A stretch of DNA of 64,000 bases from Nisaea sp. (lineage in GTDB: Bacteria; Pseudomonadota; Alphaproteobacteria; Thalassobaculales; Thalassobaculaceae), in the NCBI RefSeq assembly GCF_034670185.1, contig NZ_JAXMNY010000004.1, positions 186,001 through 250,000 on the forward strand, written 5' to 3'. The translations under genes were made by a program, and so were the position numbers. This document shows, piece by piece, positions 9,175 to 17,674 of this stretch; positions within the stretch are counted from its first letter, which is position 1; the number at the start of each line of letters is the position of its first letter. Below the pieces are notes generated by a model. The model searched no databases. It was given only the letters and a program-made list of their open reading frames with translations, and was not told where the DNA came from.

Positions 9175-11187
9175 TTAAACCTGGCGCATTTCGGCCAGGA
9201 ACCGCTGCACCACCTGGCTCAGGTCTCCGGATTTCGCGGAGACCTGCTCCGAAGCACTCAACACCTCGCCCGAGATCGTCGTGGTCTCCCGCGTCGCGTC
9301 GCTGACCCCGCTGATATTTTCATTCGCGGAACCGGTACTGGCTGCGGCATCGCTCACATTGCGGGCGATCTCCTGAGTTGCAGCGCTTTGCTCCTCGACG
9401 GCGGTCGCCACCCCGGCCGAGATCCGGTTGATCTCCTCGATCCGTTCGGCGATGTGCTGGATGGACGAGACGGTATGCTTTGTATCGTCCTGGATGGTCT
9501 GGATCTGGGTCGAGATTTCCTCTGTCGCCTGGGCCGTCTGTGTGGCCAGATTTTTCACTTCGGAAGCGACCACGGCAAACCCTTTGCCTGCCTCGCCCGC
9601 GCGCGCCGCCTCGATGGTGGCGTTGAGGGCAAGAAGGTTCGTCTGCTCGGCAATATCGGTGATGAGTTTCACCACTTCACCGATCTTGGCTGAGTTGTCG
9701 GCGAGGCGGTGAACCAGTACGCGGCTCTGTTCCGCATCCTCCACCGCCTGATCGGCCACCTGGGTCGACCGCGAGACCTGCTGGGAAATCTCCGTGATCG
9801 ACGCGGAAAGCTCTTCGGCGGCACTGGCCACGGTCTGCACATTCTCCGTCGCCTGGTTCGAGGCAGACGACGCCATTCCGGCCATGTTGCTGGACCGGTC
9901 CGCCGTCTGGGTCAGGCTGTTGGCCGAGCCACGCAGATTTTCAGCCGCTTCGGAGACGGACGTCAGCGTCTCCGTCGCCGTGCTGTCGAAGTTTTTGGTC
10001 AGCTCCTCGATCCGCCGGGTCCGCTTCTCGCGCCGCTCCTGATCTGCCCGCGAGGCTTCCTGAAGCTCTTCGGCCTTCAGCATGCTCTCACGGAACACCA
10101 GAACCGCCTTGGCCATCTCTCCCATTTCGTCGCCGCGCTCGGTCATCGGCACTTCGGTGCTCGATTCACCGGCAGCAAGACGCGCCATTACCCCGGTCAA
10201 CGCCTTGATGGGCCGCGAAATACCACGGGCAATCAGGAAGGCCGCTGCCAGACCGATCACGACACAGACCAGCGTCGCCACGACCGAGAGGATTTCCGTC
10301 TGCTCGGTTCTGTCCCGGGCTTCCGTTCCGATCGTGGTCTGCTCGTCACGGATGATCTCATAGGCACCGGCAGCATCGGCAAGAATGCCGGCAGCCGCAG
10401 GTTCCAGCTCTTCATCGAGAATGCCGTTGAGGGAAACGACGAGATCGCGGACCGACTGCAATCCTTGCTGATAAGCGGCGACACTGGTCTTGAGCGCCTC
10501 GGTCAGCTCATCGTCCTGGCCGAACTGGAGGTTCCCGACCAAATCGTCAAAGCTGGTTTCCAGCGGTGTCCGCTCGGCTTCGACCAGGGCATAGGTCTCC
10601 GCCTTTTGATCCAGCAGATAGCGGTTCAGTTCGGCGCGCTGAATCAGCAGGCTGCGCAGCACCTGACCGGCCTTGTACGCCAACTCGGCATCATAGGCTT
10701 CGTTTGCTTCCGCCATGACCGCCGTCAGCTTCTTCTCCAGATCGGAGCCCAGCTGATTGATTTCGGCAATCGCCACGTCACGTCTCTCGCGGCTCGCGAC
10801 AACGGTCTCGAAAACCGCACCGTAGCCGGAAAGTTTATCCTGAATATTGGCAAGGCGAGCGCGCGCCTCATCCGTCGTCGCGCCATTCTCGGCAATCTCG
10901 AGATCCTCGCGCACGGCTGAAATGCCGGCTTGCGCCTTTGCAGCAGATTCGGCGCTGCCGTCGATCAGGAACTGCTGCACTTCGGCGGCGGCCTGCAGCA
11001 GATCCGATCGTGCCGCGGTCATCTGCGCAGCCTGGTTCGTCAGCTGCTGATAGCGAGTCAGCGCGCCGCCAGCCTGCAACAAGCCAAAAAATGAAGCTCC
11101 ACTATTGATCACCAGCAGGACGAGAATCCCGCCAATCCCGATCAGCAGTTTAACCCCAAATTTCATATCGTTAAACTTCGAGAACAT
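9175..11187 (-). CDS. Methyl-accepting chemotaxis protein with helical bimodular-type sensor domain
   Basis: A 670-residue chemoreceptor. Membrane helix 1 lies at about residues 12-34. An all-helical periplasmic domain of roughly 250 residues looks like the helical bimodular (HBM) type, which in known receptors binds small organic acids. It is followed by membrane helix 2 (about 300-325), HAMP and a full signalling domain with EQTNLLALNATIEAARAGEAG. The ATG at 11187 has AGGAGG about 10 nt upstream on the minus strand. The signalling tip is identical to that of the chemoreceptor at 5193-7010, but the sensor domain differs. Confidence 0.94.
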   Translation of the reverse strand: MFSKFNDMKFGVKLLIGIGGILVLLVINSGASFFGLLQAGGALTRYQQLTNQAAQMTAARSDLLQAAAEVQQFLIDGSAESAAKAQAGISAVREDLEIAENGATTDEARARLANIQDKLSGYGAVFETVVASRERRDVAIAEINQLGSDLEKKLTAVMAEANEAYDAELAYKAGQVLRSLLIQRAELNRYLLDQKAETYALVEAERTPLETSFDDLVGNLQFGQDDELTEALKTSVAAYQQGLQSVRDLVVSLNGILDEELEPAAAGILADAAGAYEIIRDEQTTIGTEARDRTEQTEILSVVATLVCVVIGLAAAFLIARGISRPIKALTGVMARLAAGESSTEVPMTERGDEMGEMAKAVLVFRESMLKAEELQEASRADQERREKRTRRIEELTKNFDSTATETLTSVSEAAENLRGSANSLTQTADRSSNMAGMASSASNQATENVQTVASAAEELSASITEISQQVSRSTQVADQAVEDAEQSRVLVHRLADNSAKIGEVVKLITDIAEQTNLLALNATIEAARAGEAGKGFAVVASEVKNLATQTAQATEEISTQIQTIQDDTKHTVSSIQHIAERIEEINRISAGVATAVEEQSAATQEIARNVSDAAASTGSANENISGVSDATRETTTISGEVLSASEQVSAKSGDLSQVVQRFLAEMRQV

Positions 11188-11417
11188 TTGCTCTCGTCCT
11201 CCTTTTGTTTCCCTTGCCCTGCGCCCGCCATCTTGTTGTGGCAGCGTCGCCAGACTTTTATTAAAGCTCAGCTCAAATTTTGCGCCAATTGTCTAAATCT
11301 ATGATTTCACAACACAAAAGGGACTTGTTCCATATTTTTTCCCGGCTGGCAATGCTATGCCATAATAGGTTTGTTAAAATAATTCGGCTCAGAAACGAAT
11401 TCCAGGGGAGGAACAAT

Positions 11418-12224
11418 ATGAGCGGCGAGCAGACTTATGAAGTGTACGCAGTGCGCTATGCCCATAACGCCAAGCGCATGCGAAACGAGAACTTTGTCTT
11501 TCCGGATGCCCATGACGTTCCGATGCCGCTCGATTATTTCGTCTGGGTCATCCGGAACGAGGAGCGTACTTTTGTCGTCGATACCGGCTTCGGCGAAGTT
11601 GCCTCCCTGAAACGGGGCTCACCGCTGTTGCGTTCAACGACCGAAGGACTGGCGCTGCTCGGGATTGACGCCGCCAAGGTCAAGGACGTGATTCTTACCC
11701 ATATGCATTACGACCATGCAGGCGGGATCGGAGAGTTTCCGGAGGCCACGTTCCATATCCAGGATTCCGAGATGTCCTACGCCACCGGCCGGTGCATGTG
11801 CTTCGAGGCCATGCAACGCCCCTTCGAGGTCGAGGACGTGGTCGCCATGGTGCGCAAGGTCTATGGTGGACAGGCAAAGTTCCACGACGGCGATACGGAA
11901 CTCGCGCCCGGCGTCAGCATTCACAAGATCGGCGGCCATTCTGCCGGATTGATGTGCGTACGGGTCAGGACCGCACGCGGCTGGATCGTGCTGGCCTCCG
12001 ATTGCGCCCATTTCTATGAGAATATCCGCGATCGCAAACCGTTCGTGATCTGTTACGACCTCGGGGCCATGATGAACGGCTTCAACACGCTGGAACTGCT
12101 GGCGGACAGCCCGGATCACATCGTGCCCGGACATGACCCGCTGGTGATGGATTACTATCCGGCCCCGTCGCCGGATCTTGAAGGCGCCGTGGTACGGCTC
12201 GACGTGATGCCGAAAAAGACCTGA
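11418..12224 (+). CDS. MBL-fold metallohydrolase, N-acyl-homoserine lactonase family
   Basis: A 268-residue metallo-beta-lactamase-fold protein starting at ATG 11418 behind GGGGAGG (6-nt spacer). The zinc motif HMHYDHAGG is the HxHxDH signature; further ligands are expected in KIGGHSAG, in the aspartate of LASDCAHF and in the histidine of VPGHDPLV. Length and motif spacing match the AttM/AiiA-like lactonases. It could open lactone signals or other metabolic lactones; no LuxI/LuxR homologue is nearby. The next gene, on the opposite strand, ends 13 bp away. Confidence 0.88.
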   Translation: MSGEQTYEVYAVRYAHNAKRMRNENFVFPDAHDVPMPLDYFVWVIRNEERTFVVDTGFGEVASLKRGSPLLRSTTEGLALLGIDAAKVKDVILTHMHYDHAGGIGEFPEATFHIQDSEMSYATGRCMCFEAMQRPFEVEDVVAMVRKVYGGQAKFHDGDTELAPGVSIHKIGGHSAGLMCVRVRTARGWIVLASDCAHFYENIRDRKPFVICYDLGAMMNGFNTLELLADSPDHIVPGHDPLVMDYYPAPSPDLEGAVVRLDVMPKKT

Positions 12225-12237
12225 GACGTTTCTAGGC

Positions 12238-12639
12238 TCAGACCTCTTTCAGGAATTCGTCGACCTCGACCTGATAGCCCTCGATCAGCTTGTTGGTCTG
12301 GTTGAACATGCCGATCACGGCCATCAGCTCGCCGTACATTTCCTCGGTCATGCCGTGGCCACGGGCCTGCCGCGTGTGCGAACGGGTGCAGTATTCGCAT
12401 CCGTTCGTCGCCGAGACAGCGACCGCGATCATTTCCTTCGTCCGGGCATCGAGGGCTCCGGGCGCCATGACCTCTTTCAGTCCATACCAGATCCGGGCCA
12501 GGGTCGGCGGATGGGACGCCAGGGTGCGCCACACATTCGGTATGAAATCGATGTTTCGGGACGACATGATGTCGTCATAGACCGCGCGGACTTCATCCGA
12601 CGCGTCTTCGTAGGCAACCGGCGTGACCGTCGCGCTCAT
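12238..12639 (-). CDS. Carboxymuconolactone decarboxylase / AhpD-like protein
   Basis: A 133-residue all-helical protein of the CMD/AhpD family. The active-site motif CEYCTRSH (CxxC with the following His) sits near residue 82, the normal AhpD position, so a peroxidase- or disulfide-reductase-like activity is plausible. The ATG at 12639 has GGGGAG at a good distance. It is downstream of phaB on the same strand (63 bp) and may be co-transcribed with the PHB genes, but nothing in the sequence gives a direct link to PHB. Confidence 0.88.
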   Translation of the reverse strand: MSATVTPVAYEDASDEVRAVYDDIMSSRNIDFIPNVWRTLASHPPTLARIWYGLKEVMAPGALDARTKEMIAVAVSATNGCEYCTRSHTRQARGHGMTEEMYGELMAVIGMFNQTNKLIEGYQVEVDEFLKEV

Positions 12640-12702
12640 GAACGTCTCCCCTGTCTCGGCTGACGAAAGATGGATGCGGGCCGGGATCCGGCCCGCGCCC
12701 GA

Positions 12703-13425
12703 TCAGTACATGTGCTGTCCGCCATTGATCGACATGGTCGATCCGGTAACGAAGCCGGCATCGTCGGCGCAGAGGAACACCACACCGCGGGCAATCTCGT
12801 CCGCATGGCCAAGACGGCCGACCGGGACCCGGGCGACAATCTTCTCCAGCACGTTTGCCGGCACGGCAGCGACCATATCGGTGTCGATATAACCCGGCGC
12901 GATGGCGTTCACCGTGATGTTGGAGCGGGCGCCTTCCTGGGCCAGCGCCTTGGTGAAGCCGTGGATGCCGGATTTGGCAGCGGCATAGTTCACCTGACCG
13001 TACTGCCCGGCCTGACCGTTGATCGAGCCGATATTCACAATCCGGCCGAACTTCCGCGCCCGCATGCCCTCGATCACATTCCGGCACATGTTGAAGCAAC
13101 CGCCCAGGTTGGTATCGATCACGTCCTGCCACATTTTATGATCCATCTTGTGGATCGTGCCGTCCCGGGTGATGCCGGCGTTATTGACCACGATATCGAC
13201 CGGTCCGAGATCGGCCTCGACCTGCTTCACACCCGCCGCGCAGGCTTCAAAATCAGAGACGTCCCATTTGTAGGAGGCAATCCCAGTGCGTTCCGTGAAG
13301 GCATTCGCCCGCTCCACGTTCCCCGCATAATTCGCTGCCACCGTGCAACCGGCGTCCCTGAGAGCGAGACTGATCGCCTCCCCGATGCCGCGGGTTCCAC
13401 CCGTTACGATTGCGACACGTCCCAT
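12703..13425 (-). CDS. phaB: Acetoacetyl-CoA reductase
   Basis: A 240-residue short-chain dehydrogenase. It has the NADP-binding VTGGTRGIG at residues 7-15, NNAG, the catalytic serine in NIGSINGQ and the YxxxK pair in YAAAKSG. Full-length similarity in these motifs to PhaB plus the phaA gene directly upstream identify it as the (R)-3-hydroxybutyryl-CoA-forming reductase of PHB synthesis. ATG 13425 follows GGAGGG with a 5-nt spacer; the frame continues upstream to 13500 but lacks any SDR sequence there. A strong hairpin lies in the 93-bp gap after phaA. Confidence 0.95.
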   Translation of the reverse strand: MGRVAIVTGGTRGIGEAISLALRDAGCTVAANYAGNVERANAFTERTGIASYKWDVSDFEACAAGVKQVEADLGPVDIVVNNAGITRDGTIHKMDHKMWQDVIDTNLGGCFNMCRNVIEGMRARKFGRIVNIGSINGQAGQYGQVNYAAAKSGIHGFTKALAQEGARSNITVNAIAPGYIDTDMVAAVPANVLEKIVARVPVGRLGHADEIARGVVFLCADDAGFVTGSTMSINGGQHMY

Positions 13426-13473
13426 TTTGCCCTCCAGTTTTTTTGATTTAGCCGATACATATTGAGAGAAATC

Positions 13474-13496
13474 CGGAACCGGCCCCTCCGGTTCCG
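13474..13496 (-). other. Intercistronic hairpin between phaA and phaB
   Basis: A perfect 9-bp inverted repeat (CGGAACCGG at 13474-13482, CCGGTTCCG at 13488-13496) with a 5-nt loop lies between the stop of phaA and the start of phaB. On the transcribed strand no T-run follows, so it is not a textbook terminator. It may slow transcription or protect the upstream mRNA from 3' decay. Confidence 0.5.
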
Positions 13497-13518
13497 TCAC
13501 CGGTTTTATTTACCGGAT

Positions 13519-14694
13519 TCAGTCGCGCTCGACGCAGAGGGCGACACCCATGCCGCCGCCGATGCAGAGCGTTGCCAGCCCCTTCTTCGCATCCCGCTTC
13601 TGCATCTCGTGCAACAGCGTGATCAGGACACGGCAGCCGGATGCGCCGATCGGATGCCCGAGCGCAATGGCACCGCCATTGACGTTCACAATTTCGGGGT
13701 CCCAACCGAGATCCTTGTTCACGGCGCAAGCCTGCGCGGCGAAGGCTTCGTTGGCCTCCACAAGATCGAGATCGCTTGCGGCCCAGCCGGCTTTCTCGAG
13801 CGCCGCCCGGCTTGCCGGGATCGGCCCGGAGCCCATGATCGCCGGATCGACACCGCGCGTGGCGAAGGAGACGATCCGGGCCAGCGGCGTGATGCCCCGC
13901 TTCACCGCCTCATCGCCGGTCATCAGAATGGCGATCGCCGCACCGTCATTGATACCGGATGCATTACCGGCCGTGACGCTGCCTTCCTTGACGAAGGCCG
14001 GACGCAGCTTGCCGAGCGCCTCGATCGTGGTGCCATGACGCGGATGCTCGTCCGTGTCGACCACGGTGTCGCCCTTCCGGCCGGAAATCGTTACGGGAAC
14101 GATCTCATCCTTGAACTTGCCGGCTTTCTGCGCTGCTTCAGCCTTGTTCTGGGAAGCCGCCGCAAAAGCGTCCTGCTGATCCCGGGAGATCTGCCACTTG
14201 GACGCAACATTCTCCGCCGTGTTGCCCATATGGTAGCCGTTGAAATGATCCCAGAGCCCGTCCCTGATCATGGTGTCGATGAGCTGCACATCGCCCATCT
14301 TGTAGCCATTGCGCAGGGTCTGGGCATGCGGCGCGTTGCTCATGCTTTCCTGACCGCCGCAGACCACGATCTTGCTGTCTCCGGCGCGGATCGCCTGGTC
14401 GCCGAGGGCGACGGCGCGCAGGCCGGAGCCGCAGACCTGATTGATCGTAATCGCTGTTCGTTCCTGCGGGATACCGGCGCCGATGGCCGCCTGACGGGCC
14501 GGGTTCATACCGGCTGCCGCAGTCAGCACCTGACCCAGAATGGCCTCGTCGACCTCGCCTGCATCGACCTTCGATCGACTCAGCGCTTCCTTGATGGCGA
14601 TGACGCCCAGATCCGCTCCCGACAGGGAACTCAGGCCGCCGCCAAACGCTCCGATCGGGGTCCGTGCGGCCCCGGCAATTACCACATCGGTCAT
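13519..14694 (-). CDS. phaA: Acetyl-CoA acetyltransferase (beta-ketothiolase)
   Basis: A 391-residue thiolase that joins two acetyl-CoA into acetoacetyl-CoA, the first step of PHB synthesis. Visible motifs are the acyl-enzyme cysteine in NQVCGSGLRAV (about residue 88), the histidine in GHPIGASGCR and the second catalytic cysteine in CIGGGMG near the C-terminus. Length is typical of PhaA. It is followed on the same strand by phaB. Upstream, an 8-bp inverted repeat lies 57 bp before the start. Confidence 0.96.
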   Translation of the reverse strand: MTDVVIAGAARTPIGAFGGGLSSLSGADLGVIAIKEALSRSKVDAGEVDEAILGQVLTAAAGMNPARQAAIGAGIPQERTAITINQVCGSGLRAVALGDQAIRAGDSKIVVCGGQESMSNAPHAQTLRNGYKMGDVQLIDTMIRDGLWDHFNGYHMGNTAENVASKWQISRDQQDAFAAASQNKAEAAQKAGKFKDEIVPVTISGRKGDTVVDTDEHPRHGTTIEALGKLRPAFVKEGSVTAGNASGINDGAAIAILMTGDEAVKRGITPLARIVSFATRGVDPAIMGSGPIPASRAALEKAGWAASDLDLVEANEAFAAQACAVNKDLGWDPEIVNVNGGAIALGHPIGASGCRVLITLLHEMQKRDAKKGLATLCIGGGMGVALCVERD

Positions 14695-14750
14695 AGTCTC
14701 TTTCTCCCTCGGCGCCTCTCCCGGCGCCCCTAGTCAACCCAGAGGCCATC

Positions 14751-14784
14751 GTGTGACGATACCCCTTGTGAAGCACCGTCACAC
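14751..14784. promoter_or_regulatory. Inverted repeat upstream of phaA (candidate operator)
   Basis: GTGTGACG (14751-14758) and CGTCACAC (14777-14784) form a perfect 8-bp inverted repeat with an 18-nt spacer in the 140-bp gap between phaA and the upstream dehydrogenase gene. The wide spacing and lack of a T-run favour a dimeric regulator site over a terminator. Which protein binds is unknown. Confidence 0.4.
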
Positions 14785-14834
14785 AATAGATCAGTACACG
14801 CAAATTGTGACCGGCGCATTGCGTCAGATCAAAA

Positions 14835-15950
14835 CTATGACGGGTAAGCGCCGATCAACGGAAACGCACTGAACACATCCGGCCCGGCGACAGGAACCGC
14901 CGGGTGAACATGGCTCGCCCGCACATCGGAAAGACTGTTCTCACCGAGCAGGGCAACCGCTGTCCGCACCTCGTCCCGGAGCAGCGTCAGCATGCGCACC
15001 ACCCCGGCATCGCCGGCCGCCGCAAGACCGCAGCAGAACAAACGCCCCATGCCGACAGCATTGGCACCGAGAGCAATGGCTTTCACCAGATCCGTGCCAC
15101 GCTGGATCGAGCCGTCCACGACGATCTCGGCCCGCCCGGCGACCGCATCCACGACTTCCGGCAGAACATCGAGCGATCCGCGTCCATGGTCGAGCTGCCG
15201 GCCGCCATGGTTCGAGACATAGACCACGTCCACGCCACGCTCGACGGCCATGACCGCATCCTCGGCCGTGGCAATGCCTTTCAGGATCAGCGGAATGTCA
15301 TACCGCTCCTTGAAGCGCTCCACGTCTTTCCAGTTAAGCGCCGCCTGCCAGTCCGCGCCCGCACCGGCGCGCCACGGCTTGACGAAGCGGGCAGCAATAT
15401 CCCGCTCGCGCCGGCTGTAGTAGGCGCTGTCGACGGTCAGCGAGACCGCAAAGCACTTGGCGTCCTTCGCCCGCTGCACCTGCTCATCAAGCCAGCCATC
15501 GTCACCGCGCTTGTAAAGGGCCGAGATCAGCAATCCGTCGGCCTCGGCAGCGACGTCCTCAATCGGAATAGAGCCGACATTGCTCAGCATCAGGGCGTTG
15601 CCGAATTCGGCCGCCGCCCGCATCGCGGTTTTCCCGCCGCCGGGCTCGAAACTCTCCAGCGAGCCGACCGGCGCCAGCAGGACCGGCAGGGCCAGGTCCT
15701 TTCCGAGCAGACGCCCGCCAACCGCAACTTCGCGCATATCGTTCAGAACCCGGGGCCGGAATGCCACGCTGTCCAGCGCCTGGCGGTTCCGTTTCATCGT
15801 CGTCTCGGTTTCCGTCGCACCGCGCAAATAGTTCCAGATATTCTCGCTCAGCGCCTGCTCCGCCGCCTCGACGATCTCGTGCAGACACAAAAACCGTTCC
15901 GAGGGATCTGTATTGTCCGCCTCGTTCATGCCGGACACCACGCTACTCAT
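14835..15950 (-). CDS. FMN-dependent alpha-hydroxy-acid dehydrogenase/oxidase (LldD-like)
   Basis: A 371-residue TIM-barrel flavoenzyme. The catalytic histidine with its following arginine is visible in SNHGGRQL (H248, R251), and the phosphate-binding glycines lie in the segment after it, so the enzyme should be active. The family oxidises L-lactate, glycolate or similar 2-hydroxy acids. Its ATG (15950) overlaps the phaC TGA as ATGA, so translation is coupled to PHA synthase. The upstream in-frame extension to 16187 lies inside phaC and has no similarity to the family. Substrate not predictable; a link to hydroxyacid turnover in PHA metabolism is an inference. Confidence 0.9.
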   Translation of the reverse strand: MSSVVSGMNEADNTDPSERFLCLHEIVEAAEQALSENIWNYLRGATETETTMKRNRQALDSVAFRPRVLNDMREVAVGGRLLGKDLALPVLLAPVGSLESFEPGGGKTAMRAAAEFGNALMLSNVGSIPIEDVAAEADGLLISALYKRGDDGWLDEQVQRAKDAKCFAVSLTVDSAYYSRRERDIAARFVKPWRAGAGADWQAALNWKDVERFKERYDIPLILKGIATAEDAVMAVERGVDVVYVSNHGGRQLDHGRGSLDVLPEVVDAVAGRAEIVVDGSIQRGTDLVKAIALGANAVGMGRLFCCGLAAAGDAGVVRMLTLLRDEVRTAVALLGENSLSDVRASHVHPAVPVAGPDVFSAFPLIGAYPS

Positions 15951-17257
15951 TTGATTGTCTCCTCCATCCATGCCGCGAGCGGTTCCCAGACCGCTTTCTT
16001 GGCATTCGAACTTGCCATCATGCCTACATGGCCGAGCGGCACACGCAGAGTTTCGGCATGCGGCAAAGCCGCCGCCAGCGCTTCGGCCGAGGGCGGCGGG
16101 ACGATCCTGTCCCGCGACGGAATGACAACGCAAGTCGGCAGACTGATATCGGCAGGATCGACCGTGCGTCCGGCAATTTTCCAGCACAGCCGCGCGGTCG
16201 AGTTCGCGCCGTACCAGTCAAGAAACGCCTCGGCCGCGACCGGTCCCATCAACGGCACCCCGTCATTCAGCCAGTCCTCAAGCGCGACGAAATCAATTGC
16301 TTCGGCACCATCGGCGTCCAGCGACCGGAAACGCAGAAACTTCTTAATGACAAGCATCGGATCCAGCATGTGGAACATCGCCTGCAGCAGATCGGTCCCG
16401 ACCTGGTGCCCTCTGTCGGAAGTCATCGTCAGGAACGGCCTCAAAAGCGGCAGGAGCGCAGCAACGGGTGGTGCGCCGGCGCTAAAGTCCCATGGCGTGG
16501 CCAGCAGCCCAAGCGCCCTGATATCGGCCTGACGCCGGGTTGCCAGCGCAAGGGCGAGCAAACCTCCCATGCAATAGCCAAGAACGATTGGCGGCTTCCC
16601 GGTAATGGCCCGGACCGCATCAAGAGCCTGATCCAGCTGACCGGCGACATAGTCGGTCAGGGTGAACCGCGCCTCGCCCGGCCCGGGGGCGCCCCAGTCC
16701 ACGACGAAGGGGCGGAAGCCACGGCTCTCCAGATAGCGAAGCAACGACCGTTCGGGTCTCAGATCGAGGATGTAATAGCGATTGATCAGCGATGGGACGA
16801 CGAGCACCGGCTGGCCGTCGAGATTCCGCGTTCCATAGTCCAGAAGCGCAGTCCCTCCCGCCCGCCAGGCCACTGGCGCCGGTTCCGTTTCGCGAACGTA
16901 AGGATGCCGGCGATAGATCAGGACCGCGTCGAGAAGATCCTGACTGCGCTCCAGGATCGCCTGGTCGACGGCGGAGACAAAAGCGTCCCAGGTCGCTTTT
17001 TCCGGCTGCGCCTCATCGCCTTCAGGATCGCCGTTTCCGGCTGTCTCCGCGGCTCTGTCTTTCAACTGGCGTTCCAGATCCCGCTGCAGTGTCTCGAGGC
17101 CGGGATTCAAGGGAGGCAAGCCGCTCCTCAAGCTCTCTGACGCGAGCCGCGAGCCGCTCCAGTTCAGCATCGCGGTCGTCAGGTACAGCGGCAACGGGCG
17201 CGGCCCCAGTCTCGGCGGGCGGTCCGGATGTTTTGGCTTCGGGTCCGTCATCGACAC
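15947..17257 (-). CDS. phaC: Polyhydroxyalkanoate synthase, class III-like PhaC
   Basis: A 436-residue alpha/beta hydrolase-fold protein that polymerises hydroxyacyl-CoA. The PHA-synthase lipase-like box GYCMGG contains the nucleophile C229; the acid and base are D383 (in SRDRIVP) and H410 (in GHVGMM). The length is too short for class I enzymes and fits the class III, two-subunit type. The start is GTG 17257, with AGGAGA at 17266-17271 and an 8-nt spacer; an ATG is two codons later. The N-terminal RPPRLGPRPLPL segment, which belongs to the family, is encoded entirely within the phaE-like gene (236-bp overlap in another frame). The 3' end is coupled to the LldD-like gene. Confidence 0.93.
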   Translation of the reverse strand: MSMTDPKPKHPDRPPRLGPRPLPLYLTTAMLNWSGSRLASESLRSGLPPLNPGLETLQRDLERQLKDRAAETAGNGDPEGDEAQPEKATWDAFVSAVDQAILERSQDLLDAVLIYRRHPYVRETEPAPVAWRAGGTALLDYGTRNLDGQPVLVVPSLINRYYILDLRPERSLLRYLESRGFRPFVVDWGAPGPGEARFTLTDYVAGQLDQALDAVRAITGKPPIVLGYCMGGLLALALATRRQADIRALGLLATPWDFSAGAPPVAALLPLLRPFLTMTSDRGHQVGTDLLQAMFHMLDPMLVIKKFLRFRSLDADGAEAIDFVALEDWLNDGVPLMGPVAAEAFLDWYGANSTARLCWKIAGRTVDPADISLPTCVVIPSRDRIVPPPSAEALAAALPHAETLRVPLGHVGMMASSNAKKAVWEPLAAWMEETIK

Positions 17258-17552
17258 CGCGTTTCTCTCCTATATCGCCCGGCCCGGCGCCTGCCGGCCG
17301 GTTCGCGCCCGGTTGACCCGCGCCATGCGCCCGGCCGGCACCACCCGCCCGGTAATCCGGGGCAAATCCGTCATGCTCCCTTCCGGCAGCACCGTCCGGC
17401 TCCGCCGGTGCTTGGGCAAACGGCATGAAAAGGGCCATCCACTGCTCGGCAAAGGTCCGCATTTCCGGATCATGGGCCATCCGGGTTGCCTGATCCTGCC
17501 AAAGATCAAGAAAGCTGTGGGCCAGCGCATCGTAGTCGACCTGCTTCGACAT
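17022..17552 (-). CDS. PhaE-like PHA synthase subunit
   Basis: A 176-residue acidic, Ala/Gly/Pro-rich protein. The first 60 residues (MSKQVDYDALAHSFLDLW, then an amphipathic stretch) resemble the N-terminus of PhaE subunits. A linker of low complexity follows, then a coiled coil (about residues 128-152, ELERLAARVRELEERLASLE) like the C-terminal helix of PhaE. It is shorter than the usual 30-40 kDa PhaE. It ends 236 bp inside phaC, in a different frame. Upstream in-frame codons to 17657 look non-coding. Its role as activating partner of PhaC is inferred from position and the coiled coil. Confidence 0.72.
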   Translation of the reverse strand: MSKQVDYDALAHSFLDLWQDQATRMAHDPEMRTFAEQWMALFMPFAQAPAEPDGAAGREHDGFAPDYRAGGAGRAHGAGQPGANRPAGAGPGDIGEKRGVDDGPEAKTSGPPAETGAAPVAAVPDDRDAELERLAARVRELEERLASLESRPRDTAAGSGTPVERQSRGDSRKRRS

Positions 17553-17674
17553 CGTTCCTTGAGCACCAATTTTCCGCCGGTTCCAGGGGCACCTTCGCCA
17601 TCCGCCAAATCCTGAACGGGACAGGCGATTTCCGCAATCTCTGTGAGAAAATTTCAAAGACCGGAAAGATCATC

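Noticed and set aside
11349..11365. TGGCA...TGCC upstream of the lactonase gene as a sigma-54 site
   Set aside because: The GG-GC spacing is 9, not 10, and the second half lacks TTGC; it is just a short palindrome.
13462..14733. 423-residue plus-strand frame
   Set aside because: It is antisense to phaA, which has all thiolase motifs; long antisense frames are common in GC-rich DNA.
14904..16532. 542-residue plus-strand frame
   Set aside because: It is antisense to the LldD-like gene and phaC and shows no domain.
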